Of a stretch of 28,914 nt of DNA, positions 1 through 10,894 are shown piece by piece (the stretch's first letter is position 1; every line of letters begins with the position of its first letter). The notes under the pieces are model-generated. The model was given only the letters and a program-made list of their open reading frames with translations. It had not been told where the DNA came from and searched no databases. The stretch spans positions 1 to 28,914 of the forward strand of contig JAWQRN010000495.1 in assembly GCA_033557685.1 (NCBI GenBank), in the 5' to 3' direction. The translations under genes and the position numbers were made by a program. This stretch comes from Sperchopsis tessellata (taxonomy: Eukaryota; Arthropoda; Insecta; Coleoptera; Hydrophilidae).

Positions 1-539
1 TCGAAGAAATGAAAATATTCATATCAATTTAATTTGGGAGATCAATGCAAAGAGCAAGAGTTTTAGATTAAATAGGTCGAAGAAAATACAAAAAAGAATA
101 AAGGTGATATAAAGTGGAAAATACGGCCACTAATGAAAATTTTGATTTCAATGAGTGTATGGAGGAATATTTTGGGAAACATAGTTACAAGCAGTGCTAG
201 TGCCTAAACACTCCATGTAGATATTTATCTAACTTTGAAATATACCAGAGCAAAAATCCAAATCAAATTATGAAATGGAGTTGGGGAAAGTTGCCACACC
301 TTTAGATAAAATGTTAAACCCTATTCTTGATAATTTACCAAATTTACAATTTAAAATTTATTTTGATTATTTACGTGAATTTCTGTTTTAGAACAGTTAA
401 AATCTCTTTGTTATCCAGGAACAGGAACTACGAAGGAAAATCCTCTCCTCAAAGTCCTTGAAAAAGAGTGAAACAAGTGGTGAACAGATATTACTGAAAT
501 AGCGGTTAAGTACTTGGAAGTTATCTTGAATGCATCCAG
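1..539. other. left flank with no recognised gene
   Basis: This AT-rich stretch shows no reading frame that resembles a known protein. It may be upstream material of the non-LTR remnant that becomes recognisable from about 540, but nothing here shows that. Confidence 0.5.
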
Positions 540-1500
540 AACCTTCAGTGCTCATATAGAGGGTGGCGGCCAAGACAATTGAAACAGTGGCAGCCGTCAC
601 CGGACTGATGCCTGAAGTTGATGGGCCTGGAACCGGAAAGTGATGGGTGCTGAGTTGTAGTAGACCTCCTCCATGCTATATGATGTCGAGGTGTGATCGG
701 ACGTGATGAAGTATGCGAGTACACGTGCAAGATTGCAGAAATTTCCTATCGCACGGTCTCTAGAATTCTGTCCCAGGTGGTCGCTAGCATTCCTCCAGTG
801 GAGGACTGACAACCAAAACGAAAGCCTGAAACATGTTAATGGAAAAATGGCAAATGGAGTAGGAGAATGTAGAAGATGTAGGCTGTATTTTTAGGCCCAT
901 TCCTGCACTGTAGCCATGGGGCCTTAAAACATTATTTGTATCTGATAGTGCGGGAAACCGATAACACCTGTGTCTACTGTGCAGTCCTCGAAAGGTGGAG
1001 GATACAACTGAGCATACTGCGTTTAGGTGCCCATGGTGGAATGCCGAGAGGCACGCTGGGTACGTCAAAATAGAAGAGGTTCTTGAGTCTGAAAATGTCG
1101 TAGGAGCAATGCTGAGAACGAGGCGACAATGGGATGTGATAGGGAGGATGATTGGATCCATATTGAAGTGAAAGAAGGAGGATAAGAGGCATAGGCAGTG
1201 TGCGCATGTGTAGTGCTTCCAAGTCGGCGGTGCACAGTGATAAACGGAAGTTGTAGCTAAGTAATCTTATCGTACTATTTCTCTATTTAATGTTGTGTTA
1301 TTCCTTGTAATGGTTAGATGTAGCAGGATAAATCCCCAAGCATCTAATTGCAATAGCGGATGGGGGAGTAGGGTATTACGAATGGTCTATCAAAGGACAA
1401 TCATCTATCCGAAGTGATACGTTATCGCGGCTCTGGCTAGGTGGGTTAGATGGGTCCTCTTGTTCTGTTAGTTGTAAGGCTACATCTCATTAAATAAAAA
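540..1500 (+). pseudogene. R1-like non-LTR retrotransposon, C-terminal remnant
   Basis: The best evidence is the end of the reading frame at about 965-1170. It shows TCVYC, then after a frameshift EDTTEHTAFRCPWW, followed by about 45 residues ending in GRMIGSILK and a stop. The C-x2-C...H...C arrangement with 'TEHT.F.CP.W' is the C-terminal zinc-binding domain of R1-clade reverse transcriptases. The part from 540 to 960 is frameshifted and only weakly readable. About 1175-1500 would be 3' UTR and ends in an A-rich stretch (attaaataaaaa). The endonuclease and RT core are absent, so this is a 5'-truncated dead copy. It lies beyond the 3' end of INTS1 and on the opposite strand. The clade is inferred from the zinc motif; R1/LOA relatives are possible. 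Confidence 0.65.
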
Positions 1501-2266
1501 TACTTGCCAGATAAGTTGACAACATTATTATGTAGCTTCAACTTTCAACTAATAACAAAAGTGTAATCTAAACAGAACAAAATGAACCAAAATGTATAGT
1601 TTCACAGAATTTATATTCTGCGGTAAAAATGGTATTGGTAGTTATTTAAATTGATGCTAGATACAACCGTGCAAAGTCCACTGGATACGAGGTTCCTAAA
1701 TGAACTAGTTATAATTTGGGCAATTAGTAGTAATTACCAAGATCGAGGCATCTAGAGACATAGCGGAAAGGTTTTATCCAGTGTACAGTAAGTGACGAAA
1801 TTCATTTGGATGGAACAGACCATTTAGTGCAAGAATCTAATAAAACTTATATCATTAAAAATGCACCCATTAGTGCTTAGCTTGTTCATAGGATCACAAT
1901 CTATAAATCTCCACAACGGTTCAATATTTTCTTTAAAAGTCAGGTATTCAAAAAAAATTAAACATATCCAAAAACTTCACAAAAATATACGGGCGTTAAA
2001 GGGTAACACGTATTAAATATATTTAGCAGTCCATCGTAAGAGCAAGACAAAATGCCAATAATATTTGAAATGTGCGAGGAGGAAACTAAATATAAACTTT
2101 AGGCTGTAGTAAACATAAATAAACATAAGTATAAAAATAAGCTTCTTGTATGATAAGGTTAAATTATTCAAACAAATCTATGACACTTGTTTAATGTTTA
2201 AAAACTGAATAAAATGATTCCAGAGTTTAATCGGCCAATTAATTATTGATCAGTTTTTTGTATAAA
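1501..2266. other. intergenic AT-rich stretch
   Basis: Between the R1-like remnant and the INTS1 polyadenylation candidate I see no reading frame with family resemblance, no RNA gene and no clear repeat. Confidence 0.5.
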
Positions 2267-2272
2267 TTTATT
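2267..2272 (-). promoter_or_regulatory. candidate INTS1 polyadenylation signal
   Basis: TTTATT on the plus strand reads AATAAA on the minus strand, about 137 bases after the INTS1 stop codon. It is the first canonical hexamer I find downstream of the stop. In AT-rich DNA the hexamer also occurs by chance, so use in vivo is an inference. Confidence 0.4.
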
Positions 2273-2408
2273 CCGAATCCCATACACCAGAGTTTAGAAT
2301 TCCAAGCTTTCAATAGATTAAGCATCAACAAAAATACACGTCAAGAAATCATTTCCTATAAAATCTGGGGACGTTTTTGGTGGTTAAAATAAATTTTTTT
2401 AACACAAA

Positions 2409-2970
2409 CTAACATCCCGATTGCAAACTTAATAATGAAAGACATTTACTAATATTTAAACTTGTATTAGAATTAGAATTTACACCTAAATTAAAAACTC
2501 TCGTTAGTATTAGTTTTGCGTATTCTTGCATGCTAGTTACTATTTCTGGAAGCTTCTCCAAAATACTCTCAACAACATCAGCATTTCTGTGATCTAGACA
2601 AGAAAGTATAGCTGGAAGAACTTCTGAAGCTATATCGGGGTTATGTTTCAGATACCTAACTAGTAAAGTTAGGGCTAAACTCCGAACTTGGGAGCTGTGT
2701 GAACTAACATAATTGTATAAGTGTTGTGACACATGTCTCAAGAATTGAGGTTTTTTATTTGATAAATGTTCTAGTTCTTGTAGAGCTGCTAAAGGTTCCT
2801 GAGATTGGAGACTCATCAATATTGATGGCCAGTGCTGAGGCAACTGCTCTGGAACTGGTGGGGTTGCTGCTCCAACTAATAGTTGTTCTGTGGGTCCATT
2901 TTGTTCTTGAGTTGGTAGACTGACACTGGATAACAGTGGCCGCACACTTGGTTGACTTAGTTGTAGGTCA
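2409..2970 (-). CDS. INTS1: INTS1 last exon (C-terminus and stop)
   Basis: This exon gives the last 186 residues of Integrator complex subunit 1, the scaffold subunit of the nuclear complex that processes snRNA 3' ends and terminates paused Pol II. It begins after ttttattttttag and supplies one base (T) that completes the codon left open by the preceding exon. Recognisable blocks are SVSLPTQE near the start, an alpha-helical repeat region with SLALTLLVRYLKHNPDIASE, then LPAILSCLDHRNADVVES and LPEIVTSMQEYAKLIL. These match in order the human C-terminal blocks 'LAFSLALRSMQNSPSIAA', 'LPTFMYCL' and 'LPEYALLCQEHAAVLL'. The frame stays open to TAG at 2409-2411. A low-complexity linker (QEQNGPTEQ..., PPVPEQLPQ) replaces the acidic linker of vertebrate INTS1. 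The extreme C-terminus is divergent. Confidence 0.93.
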
Positions 2971-3586
2971 CTAAAAAATAAAAGCATATTATTTATCTGC
3001 AAAGTAAATTAATGTAAGTTTATTTTGTGAGTGAGGACAAATAAACAGACTCAACGCCATACTCCTCACGTAGCAAACTACAATAGTTACCCCAAATCAC
3101 AACTGACACCAGCACATGGCCAACCTTTACATATACAAGACCTGAAATTTTAAAAATAACAAAACTTTTCACTCAACACTAAAAAAGCCTTTAAAACCAT
3201 TAACTTAACACTAGTCACGCATGGATTCGCAGTCTGTTTCAGTGTAAATAAACGTTTTTCTCAAAATCTAAGAATAGTTTGGTAAATCCAAATGCCTGTT
3301 TAATTTGAGTACCCCATTTTCGTCAAACAAGAACACATTCGTAAATCAGAAAACAAAAAATTTTGCTTTTGATATGTATTTAAGGGTAGTTGTTGATATA
3401 AATATGTAATATAGAAATTATACACATATGTAAAATGAAAATACAAGTCGATAATTTTTAATAAAACGCACACACATAAAGTTAGGTATAATTTACTGTC
3501 TAGTAGGTACATAGGTAACGAAAATGTAAGAATAATAACACAATTAATGGAACTCTATAAAATGGAAAGAAAACGAAGCCCTTCAA

Positions 3587-3757
3587 TCAAGGGGAACCAC
3601 TTTGTTCTTCACTAATTGTGGGTTGTGAAATGGTATCGTATGCAAATTCCATGTTCGGTTTTGCAATTTTTAGAGCATTATGAATGGTTCTTTGTTTTTC
3701 CATTAAACCAAAGTCCATTAAATCGGGGAATTTTTGTAACACATTTTTATAGTAGAC
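3587..3757 (-). other. unexplained short open reading frame with upstream splice-like acceptor
   Basis: On the minus strand 56 sense codons run from just after a TAA at 3758-3760 to TGA at 3587-3589, with no internal stop in DNA where stops are common. The peptide includes LQKFPDLMDFGLMEKQRTI and FAYDTISQPTISEEQ, a soluble, normal-looking composition. An acceptor-like pyrimidine-rich run ending in ataag lies just upstream. It does not join in frame to the preceding INTS1 exon: the open codon would be followed by CTA CTA TAA. I do not recognise a family. It could be the end of a decayed transposon gene, an alternative exon of something else, or chance. Confidence 0.3.
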
Positions 3758-4074
3758 TTATCCATACAAGAAAAAGTAGGAATGGAAGAGATTCTGACAA
3801 AGAGAATGATGAAAGTTACGATTAAGATACGGGAAAGGAGATGGAATTTAAAAATGTCACAATAATTTGAAAATATAATAAAAATAACCACCAGGAGTAA
3901 TAGCAACTGTCAAAGAGTGAAAGTATGGAAACATTTTTTCAACGAACATATGAAAAATATTATTGTCGAAAATATCAACATTCACATTTCATTATTCGCC
4001 AAGAAATATACCCGAGAAAGAGATAAGATGCTGAAATGAAAAAACTGACAGAAATACCTTTTATTCTATGACTA

Positions 4075-4200
4075 GCACTTCTGAGAGCTATATTGTCAGT
4101 TTATACTTAGCATTTTTTCGAGCAGGTCGGCATCCACATCTAGCACTTTTAAGACTTACATGGCAGACTACAATTAGCACTTTTAAGAACTACATGTCTC
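4075..4200. repeat. cluster of related short motifs (tagcacttttaaga...acatg)
   Basis: The motif 'agcactt(c/t)t...aga' recurs at about 4074, 4142 and 4176, with 'ctagcacttttaagacttacatg' and 'tagcacttttaagaactacatg' being nearly the same. The spacing is irregular. It looks like a degenerate tandem or a fragment of a dispersed repeat. Confidence 0.4.
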
Positions 4201-4584
4201 GATAATATCCCCTGCACTGGTGAACAAAACATCGGCAAAAAAAAAACAAACACATGGTTATCTCCTGTGGTTGTTGAAGTTTACATACATAATTAAAAAA
4301 AAACACACTGGATTCATATATTCAATAGAAAGGAAATGTTTTATTGGTATCTAACTTACCCATGATAGCTCAATAGATCCGCTACTGGGTGATCAATATA
4401 TATAAAACAAAAGTAGATAGCGTGGACAGGTTATATCAAAATACTTCATTCTTAACACACATTTGCACGCAACACTCACACCTACCCAATCCTTTCTAAA
4501 GCATCCTCTTCCATATCACATATAAAAATAAAACCTCAGAAGATCAACTAAAACATCTGATATCCAGTTAATAACTAACAAGAT

Positions 4585-4625
4585 CTGACAGCCTGAAGAA
4601 GGGACACGTTCCTGAAATGATCATT
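4585..4625 (+). repeat. retroelement-tail-like motif (cctgaagaagggacacg...)
   Basis: The sequence 'gcctgaagaagggacacgtt' followed by 'cctgaaatgat' resembles the 'CTGAAGAAGG..ACG.....GAAA' strings found near the ends of many animal retroelements, including Penelope-like ones. No associated reverse transcriptase is visible here. The assignment is weak. Confidence 0.2.
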
Positions 4626-4722
4626 GCTAAGTGGCTAGTATGAGCGACACTATTGTTTTATAGTATTATATTGTGCATTCTGGGTATTTAAGGATTATTT
4701 GTCCAAAAAAAAATTTACTTAC

Positions 4723-5447
4723 TTTAAAATATATCCATACTGCTGTAAATATTTCAGGGCATTTTGTATGTCTTTTACCATCCAATTTTGTAGAAAAGAT
4801 ACAAATCTTGAAATGAGAACAGATAAGTCCTTACTGTTACCGTGATATCTCAGTAGCAAAAAATATGAGTCCAGCAAAGCACAGAGAGTTTCATTTTGTT
4901 GGAAAATAATTGGTTGAAGCAGTTCCAGCAGCCCTAGAACTTGACCAAACAAAAGTAAATGGCCTCTGCCCTTCAAAACTCCCCAGTCATATTGAGCCCT
5001 TCCTCTCAAACTACCAACCAATATTGGTAGTTGTCGAATGACCAAGTTAGGATGACTCGAAGTTAATTTACGAGCACACAATTCTAAATCTTGGCTTTTC
5101 CGATGCCAATCTTTCTGCCTTGTATTTGCAGTTAGGGCACTTAGTAATGTGTGTGAGACTTCATCCACAGTGCTTGCAAAAGTTTTGGCATACACATTGT
5201 CATTGTGTTGGTAGAGATTCAAGTTGGCCAGGTACTTTCCTATATTTGGAATCGACATGTAGAACATTAGCAACATGTATTGGGCTTTTTTATTGGTGTG
5301 GATTTCTTCAACTAACATGTTTACAACTGGCATAATAATTTTTCCGGAGCTATTTAAAAGAAGAGGAAGACGTGATTCCATGGTTTTCTCCCAATATTTA
5401 TCATGCAATTTCGCTTCTTCAAGGATGTAAAACACTAATTTCTTTAT
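4723..5447 (-). CDS. INTS1: INTS1 exon (penultimate)
   Basis: This exon gives 241 residues plus two bases of the next codon. The acceptor is aatcaattttcag (ending 5448) and the donor is AA|GTAAGT at 4723/4722. It starts in phase 0 with IKKLVFYILEEAKLHDKYWE. Diagnostic INTS1 blocks are ESRLPLLL, ARKLTSSHPNLVIRQLPIL, LRGRAQYDW, QVLGLLELLQPIIF and ISRFVSFLQNWM. They parallel human 'QARLPLLL', 'CRKLAVAHPLLLLRHLPMI', 'LHGRTHLNF', 'HVLGLLELLQPHVF' and 'INKFVQFIHKYI'. The region is all-helical, HEAT-like solenoid in known Integrator structures. No frameshift or stop interrupts it. The spliced junction with the last exon forms an Asn codon and restores the frame, which supports both boundaries. Confidence 0.95.
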
Positions 5448-5879
5448 CTGAAAATTGATTAAAACAAATTTTAAAATTATTTATAGAATTTATGAAATAC
5501 ATATTTTAGACATAATAATGGTGAAAAATTGATGTAAACCATGTAAAAAAAGAAATCTCCATACAGTGGCTTCCCTAATTATTTTAGAGCAAAATGGTAA
5601 ATAGCAAATTTGTTGAGAATTAAAAACTATATCAATTTAGCTTTGACTTATTTTTCCAGTAAATTGTTTAGCGATCAACTTCAATTAATTATTTATTCGT
5701 TACATGTCATTAAAATGTTTTTAGCAGTCAAATTCAATGCATGTAGAGTCCGCCCAATTACAGAACTACACATACGTCATCACAGCATGGCACGAACCCT
5801 GAAAGTCAGTAGTGAAATTCTTCAATACAAAATGTATTAATATTCTAACCTCAAACTTACCGTGAGTGTAATTATTTTT

Positions 5880-6700
5880 AAAAATTGCCAAATAGTTGCA
5901 GGTATAAAAAAGCTTGATGCATTAACGGTGAAGGACTACCCAAAGAATGGAAAAGAACAAACATCACTCCAATTACATAAAAAAGGAAATAAGCTAAACT
6001 GCAACAACTATCGTGGTATATCAGTAACGAGCTCAATTGGTATATGATAGAATAAGAAGAGATCTGATTGAACAAGAATATAAGAATTATGAATAAGAAC
6101 AATGTGGCTTCTGCGTAGGCAGATCCTGGACAGATAACATGTTTAGTCTAAAACTGGTGATTGAACAAAGATTAGAAAGAAATAGGGCAACGCATCTACT
6201 ATTCATTGATTTGCAGAAAGCATGACAATATCCCCAAAAAAAAGTTGTGGAAAGTACTCCGATATACCAACATAAATCACACACTAATAAAAACTGTCCA
6301 GACCCTATACAACAGCATGGAATCCACTATAAAGATAGGAAATAAACTATCAGACCCGTTCATAGTTAACAAGGGCTTACGACAAGGGTGTTGTATCTTG
6401 CCAACACTTTTCAAAATATACGTAGCGAAAGCACTTCTGATGTGGAAAAATAAAAGCAAGAGAATGAGCATACAAATTGATGTTATCAACTGCTTATACA
6501 CCCTTCAGTTTGCAGACGACCAAGTAATCTGCGCAAACGATAAGGAAGATCTAGAGTATATGATGAGGAAACTGAAGGAGGAATATGAATAAATGGATTT
6601 ACAGATTAATGTAGAGAAAACGCAATACTTACGTATTGGGGAAGAATCAACAGAGCTAATATTGGATAACAACAAAGTAATAATAAGTATATAATATAAT
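5880..6700 (+). pseudogene. RTE-like non-LTR reverse transcriptase, left half
   Basis: This is a broken reverse transcriptase. It shows the palm start with HKKGN, then NCNNYRGISVTSS (about 5998-6035), a frameshifted region ending in FIDLQKA, then an open stretch with LIKTVQTLYNSMESTIKIGN, GLRQGCC (about 6374) and the catalytic FADDQV box (6509-6526), followed by KLKEEYE. The box order NYRGIS, GLRQGC, FADD is standard for non-LTR RTs, and the wording is closest to the RTE/CR1-like families common in insects. Several stops and frameshifts show it is inactive. The thumb and C-terminal region do not follow here; they resume near 10435, beyond a younger insertion. Confidence 0.8.
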
Positions 6701-6734
6701 AAGTACCATTCAATAGTATAGTTGGTAAGCAACT

Positions 6735-7104
6735 CTCAGCAAATTTAATACTGAAATTAACAGTTAAAGATGTGCTAAAATAATGTGATAAGCGGTTGTA
6801 GTATCCAGTTAAATCTGCTGAATTCTTATTTGTTGTAATTTACTAGCTGAAGGCTGGACTTTGGATGATATATGTGTGAAACAATAAGTGAATTATTAAG
6901 TTGTCCTTAAAAAAGTAGTGTTTTTGCAAACTATAAACATTTTTCTATTTTCCTTTTTTCAGACTTGTATAAAATTTACAAGACAGATCAGGGCTGAATA
7001 TATTTGAATCAACAATATGTCAAGTTATATGTTGTGTTATGTCAGTGCAAGTGGTGGTGTTCTGCTTATTGCATGTGATAGATGTAGTCATAAATTTTGT
7101 ATTA
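6735..7104 (+). pseudogene. CR1/jockey-like non-LTR element, 5' piece
   Basis: The clearest sign is SASGGGVLLIA at about 7041-7075, the 'GGGV.IA' block near the start of the apurinic-type endonuclease (EEP) domain. Upstream of it there is not enough room for a gag-like ORF1, so the element looks 5'-truncated. The Tc1 element interrupts it at 7105, and the endonuclease continues at about 7901. The left limit is uncertain by tens of bases. Confidence 0.6.
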
Positions 7105-7900
7105 GAGAGTGGGGCATAATGGACACCCACATTTCAGAAAATCATTTAAGGGGCCCCTGAACAGGTAAAGGGAGGCGGTCTATCCCGCAAGGTGGCGTGA
7201 ACAATAATGTTTTCAGTAGTCAACATGCCGTGGTCAGGTGAACAACTAGGCTTCGTCGTGGAGGCTTTCTTCAAAACGTCGAATCTGTGACTGTGAACCC
7301 CAATAATTCCACCAACGACCTCTTCACAGCCCAAAAGTCACTGTTTGGTGTGCTTTGTCCTCTGTAGGAATCTTTTTTTTTTAAGAGGATGGCATCACTG
7401 TTACTGTGACATCCAACCGATACTGCGACATGCTGGAGAATTTTTTGCTCCCCAAAATGGAAGAATACGATACAAGTGGCTTTTGGTTTCAACAGGATAG
7501 AGCCACAGCCCATACAGCCCGTCGTTCTCGCAACATTTTGCAGGTGATGTTCCTAGGTCTACTAATCTCTTTCTGAGAAGCCTTTGAATGCCCCACAATC
7601 CGCTGATTTGAACCCCTTGATTTTTTCTTATGGGGGTATCTCAAGGCAGAGGTTTTTAAATATCGCCCTCGAACCCTACAAGAACTCAAGGAGGCCATTC
7701 GTGAGGAAATCGCCAGAATTCCTCCAGATATGCTGGTGAAAGTTGAAGAAAACTTCAAGGACAACATTTGGACGACATCATTTTTAAAACCTAACATAAA
7801 AAAACCTTATTACATACACTTTGAATAAATATTCCGTATTATTGTACCATTTTTTTCAAATTCACATTGTAAATGTGGGACTCCATTATGCCCCACCCTG
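7105..7900 (+). mobile_element. Tc1/mariner-superfamily element with TIRs and TA duplication, internally deleted
   Basis: The 26-base ends are inverted copies: 5' gagagtggggcataatgg... against the reverse complement cagggtggggcataatgg..., with 22 of 26 positions equal. A TA lies on each side (7103-7104 and 7901-7902), which is the target duplication of this superfamily. Inside, plus-strand pieces of the transposase are readable: FWFQQDRATAHTARR (about 7484-7530), DFFLWGYLKAEVF (about 7618-7656) and RPRTLQELKEAIREEI. These are the second and third catalytic regions. The N-terminal helix-turn-helix and the first catalytic Asp are not found, and there are frameshifts. At 796 bp it is well below the usual ~1.3 kb. 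It is dead by itself, but its ends look intact enough to have been mobilised in trans. Confidence 0.9.
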
Positions 7901-10430
7901 TAATTGTTGTAATTTATGTGTCGGAAACTGTTAAGTGTGTTACGGTGGTATCTGCAGTGGAATCGGTCGAAAATAATTTTTAATACTCTGTCATGGAGTT
8001 ACAACTCCATAGTGCGAAAATTGTTATTGTTTGTGTGTATCGATCCCCTTCGGGTGATATTAAGTTATTTTGTGATTGCCTCTATGATTTGTTGGAAACG
8101 TTGTTTGGAGGCCCTAAATACTTGTTGATCTGTGGGGATTTCAATGTAGATTTTTCTGTGGACTGTGAAAGGGCGAGGAGACTGAATGATATCTTTGAAT
8201 CTTTTGGTATGAGGTCTCACTTTGGAGTACCTACTAGATATAGTGGTGTTTATTCATCTCAAATAGACAATATCTTCAGTAATATTCCTCATATTTCAGA
8301 TCACATGTGTCAGATGGTTACATTTTCTGAATTGGTACAAAGCCGTGTTGAAGTATTGTAGATGATTTTGATGGTGAATTGAAATTTGTTGGGTTCGTGT
8401 CTGCTGTCTAAGGCTGATTCTGTAGATGACAATTTTTTGATAATTTTTCTACATTACTTTGATATGTTCTTTACTCTTGTTAAACGTAGAATAAAACAAG
8501 TACAACTTCTTGCTTCTATTAGAGAGAATAAATGATTTGTATTTCCTTAGTAGAAGGTTCCCTGAGCTACGTCCTGTATATAATATACGCAAGAAGGAAT
8601 ATCTTGCAAGTATATATGATTTCAAGAGGGATTTCAACTCGAAGTGTTTTGTTATCGAAGAATAAACCCAAGGCTGTTTGGAACATCATTAAGAGGGAGA
8701 GTAATTGCGTCAGACGTCGGCAGAAATTGTCTCATAGAAAGGAGGATGGTACTGCTACGGTTGACGTGGGAGAGATCGCTAGAGCTTTCTGTAGCTTTTT
8801 TACGTTGGAACGTGAACCTCCTGTTGAGTTTTCAGTTGATGTACATTTGATTTTCCTTCTAAGTTTATGTCTCCAACAGATGAAAGTGAGGTTGCTGGGT
8901 TTATTAAGGCCATCTCGTTGAAGGTTTCATTGGGCATGGATGGAATTCCATGTAGTGTTTTGAAGTTGATTTCTGATAGTATTTGTGGGCCTTTGGTACA
9001 TATTATAAATGAGACTTTTGTCCAGGGGTTTTTTCCAGATAAATTGAAGATTTGGGAGCTAATACTTATTCATAAGAAGGGACCTAAGGATGATGTTAAA
9101 AATTATAGAGCCGTGTCTCTATTATCAGCTTTTTCAAAAATTATTGAGAAGGTTGCATATAAGCGCTATATGCATTTGGGATTATACCCAATGGTGGTAC
9201 AGAGAGTGCTGTTTTTAGCTCTGTGGAATATATTCTTAGGGAACTGGACAGAGGTTCTATTGTTGCGGGAATCTTTTATGACTATTCCAAGGCTTTCGAT
9301 ATGAGCTCACATGGAGTATTGTTTGAAAAAATGTCTTACTTAGGCATAAGGGGTTGTGTCCAAGAGTGGTTTAAAAGTTATTTAAGTCACAGACGACAGG
9401 CTGTATGTGTATGTGGAACGGTTGATGGAATCGTATCTGAGCATTTCTCTCCTTGGATGGAAAATGATACGGGCGTCCCGCAGGGTTCTGTATTGGGACC
9501 GTTGTTGTTTCTGATTTATGTGAACGATCTACATCGCAGTGTCCCGTGCCAGTTCCTTTGTCAGACTCCATGTGTTCTTGGAGCGAATTAAACAGTTTGT
9601 CGCTTAACTGTAGTAAGACTGCACTTCTTGTATTCCAAAGTGATCACTGATTGGCGAGTGCATCTATTTTAATGCGAGTGAAGAGTAGATCTGTGCCACT
9701 GGTGAAGATGACTAGTTTACTGGGGATAACATTGGACCACTCTCTTAAATTTGGGTCACATATTGAGGGCCTTTGTTCCCGGCTCAACTCTGCCCTGTAA
9801 GCTATTAGAAATAATAAGCATGCAGTGGATGATTTTGTTTTGAGGATCTTTTATTTTGCCCATATTGAGTCCAGTCTGTCCTATGGTCTGATTTATTGGG
9901 GCTCTTCGCCTTTTTGTTCTTCAAAAGAGAAGAATAAGATGCATTGTTGGTGTTTCATCAACGACTTCTTGCAGGAACCATTTCAGGGATCTCAATATAA
10001 TGCCTCTGCCTTCTCTGTATGTTTTGAGATTGGTGTGCTTTGTGAAGAGGAATACGGAATACTTCACGAGAAACTCGGATGTCTCACAGAGTATGTCCAT
10101 CAGATACAGTGACAGTCTCCGAGTTCCGGTTCATGATACTGTTTTTTATGAAAAATGTGCTTCTTATATTACGCTATGTTTGCTAATGGTGTTAAGCATT
10201 TTCTTGTGGTTGGATGTTGCTATACGGTCGAAGAATATTTTGATTATGCTAGACGAGGAGGTAAGCATGTTGTCTGGATTATTGTATTATTAAAATTATT
10301 GTATTTTATTATTATTGTGTTACATTATGTATGATGCAAGATTTTGATGCAATGAATTGTGTTTTGTTATTTATTGTTAATTCATTTTGACTTTATGTTC
10401 TGTTGGATTTTTGGAATAATAAAATACTAT
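7901..10430 (+). pseudogene. CR1/jockey-like non-LTR element, main part (endonuclease and RT)
   Basis: The endonuclease continues with IVIVCVYRSPSGD, CGDFNVDF (8131-8154), the QIDNIFSN block and SDH (8296-8304), the last being its catalytic signature. The RT follows with GMDGIPCSVLK, IHKKGPKDDVKNYRAVSLL, FYDYSKAFD (about 9274-9300), then VPQGSVLGPLLFLIYVNDL (about 9475-9531). Just after this the frame jumps to SELNSLSLNCSKT, so the catalytic YADD box has been deleted. The thumb region (LGITLDHSLKFGSHI, HIESSLSYGLIYWGSS, then MPLPSLYVLRLVCFVKRN) follows with frameshifts. The 3' end is near 10420-10435, after an A/T-rich tail. It splits an RTE-like element whose C-terminus resumes at about 10435. 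Confidence 0.85.
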
Positions 10431-10434
10431 TCCC

Positions 10435-10870
10435 ATAAGAAAGTGAGAGAAATAAAGCAAGACGGATCATAAAAGCACTCAATGAAATATTATAGAGTAC
10501 AGAAATAGGAAAAGAACGATAAATAATAATTTATGACTCCATGATATAGAGCACATTACTGTATGGCTCGGAAACATGGTGCATAAAGGAACACCTGAAA
10601 AGCAAGATCGAAGCGACAGAAATGGATACCTTGAACATCAAGGTTGGAACAAAACAATCAGAGAACAAATGGGCATGCGAGATCATGTAATGGTAACCAT
10701 AGAGAGAAAGCAGTTGATATGGTATGGCCACGTACAATGAATGGAAGAATATGAAGACCCAAGAAAACATGGGTACAGGGAATAAGAGGATCGATGAGTG
10801 AAAGGGGATTGAACGATGACAACTGATAGACGAAACTGGCAATTAGGAATCGAACAACGTAGTGGGATGT
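10435..10870 (+). pseudogene. RTE-like non-LTR element, right half
   Basis: Across several frames the plus strand reads ARRIIKALNEIL, STEIGK, a decayed 'LYGSETW' region (tgtatggctcggaaacatgg, about 10560), then RKQLIWYGHV and GIRGSMSERGLNDDNW. This is the order of the C-terminal region of RTE/CR1-like reverse transcriptases, and it is just what is missing from the left half ending near 6700. Only about 20 residues' worth of sequence is unaccounted for at the join. It is full of stops and inactive. Confidence 0.75.
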
Positions 10871-10894
10871 TTTAGCCCGATTTAATATATATAA

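Larger units (their letters stand above)
2971..4722 (-). other. INTS1 intron (1,752 bp) between the last two exons
   Basis: The intron is bounded on the minus strand by donor gtaagt (4722-4717) and acceptor ttttttag (ending 2971). It contains an unexplained 56-codon reading frame at 3587-3757, related 20-base motifs at about 4075-4200, and a retroelement-tail-like motif at about 4585-4625. The rest is AT-rich with no recognised gene. Confidence 0.85.

Noticed and set aside
397..1222. Several minus-strand open frames opposite the R1-like tail (for example 784-1161)
   Set aside because: They lie antisense to the readable zinc-motif frame and have no family resemblance.
5120..5335. Plus-strand frame of 71 codons within an INTS1 exon
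   Set aside because: Antisense shadow of the INTS1 coding sequence.
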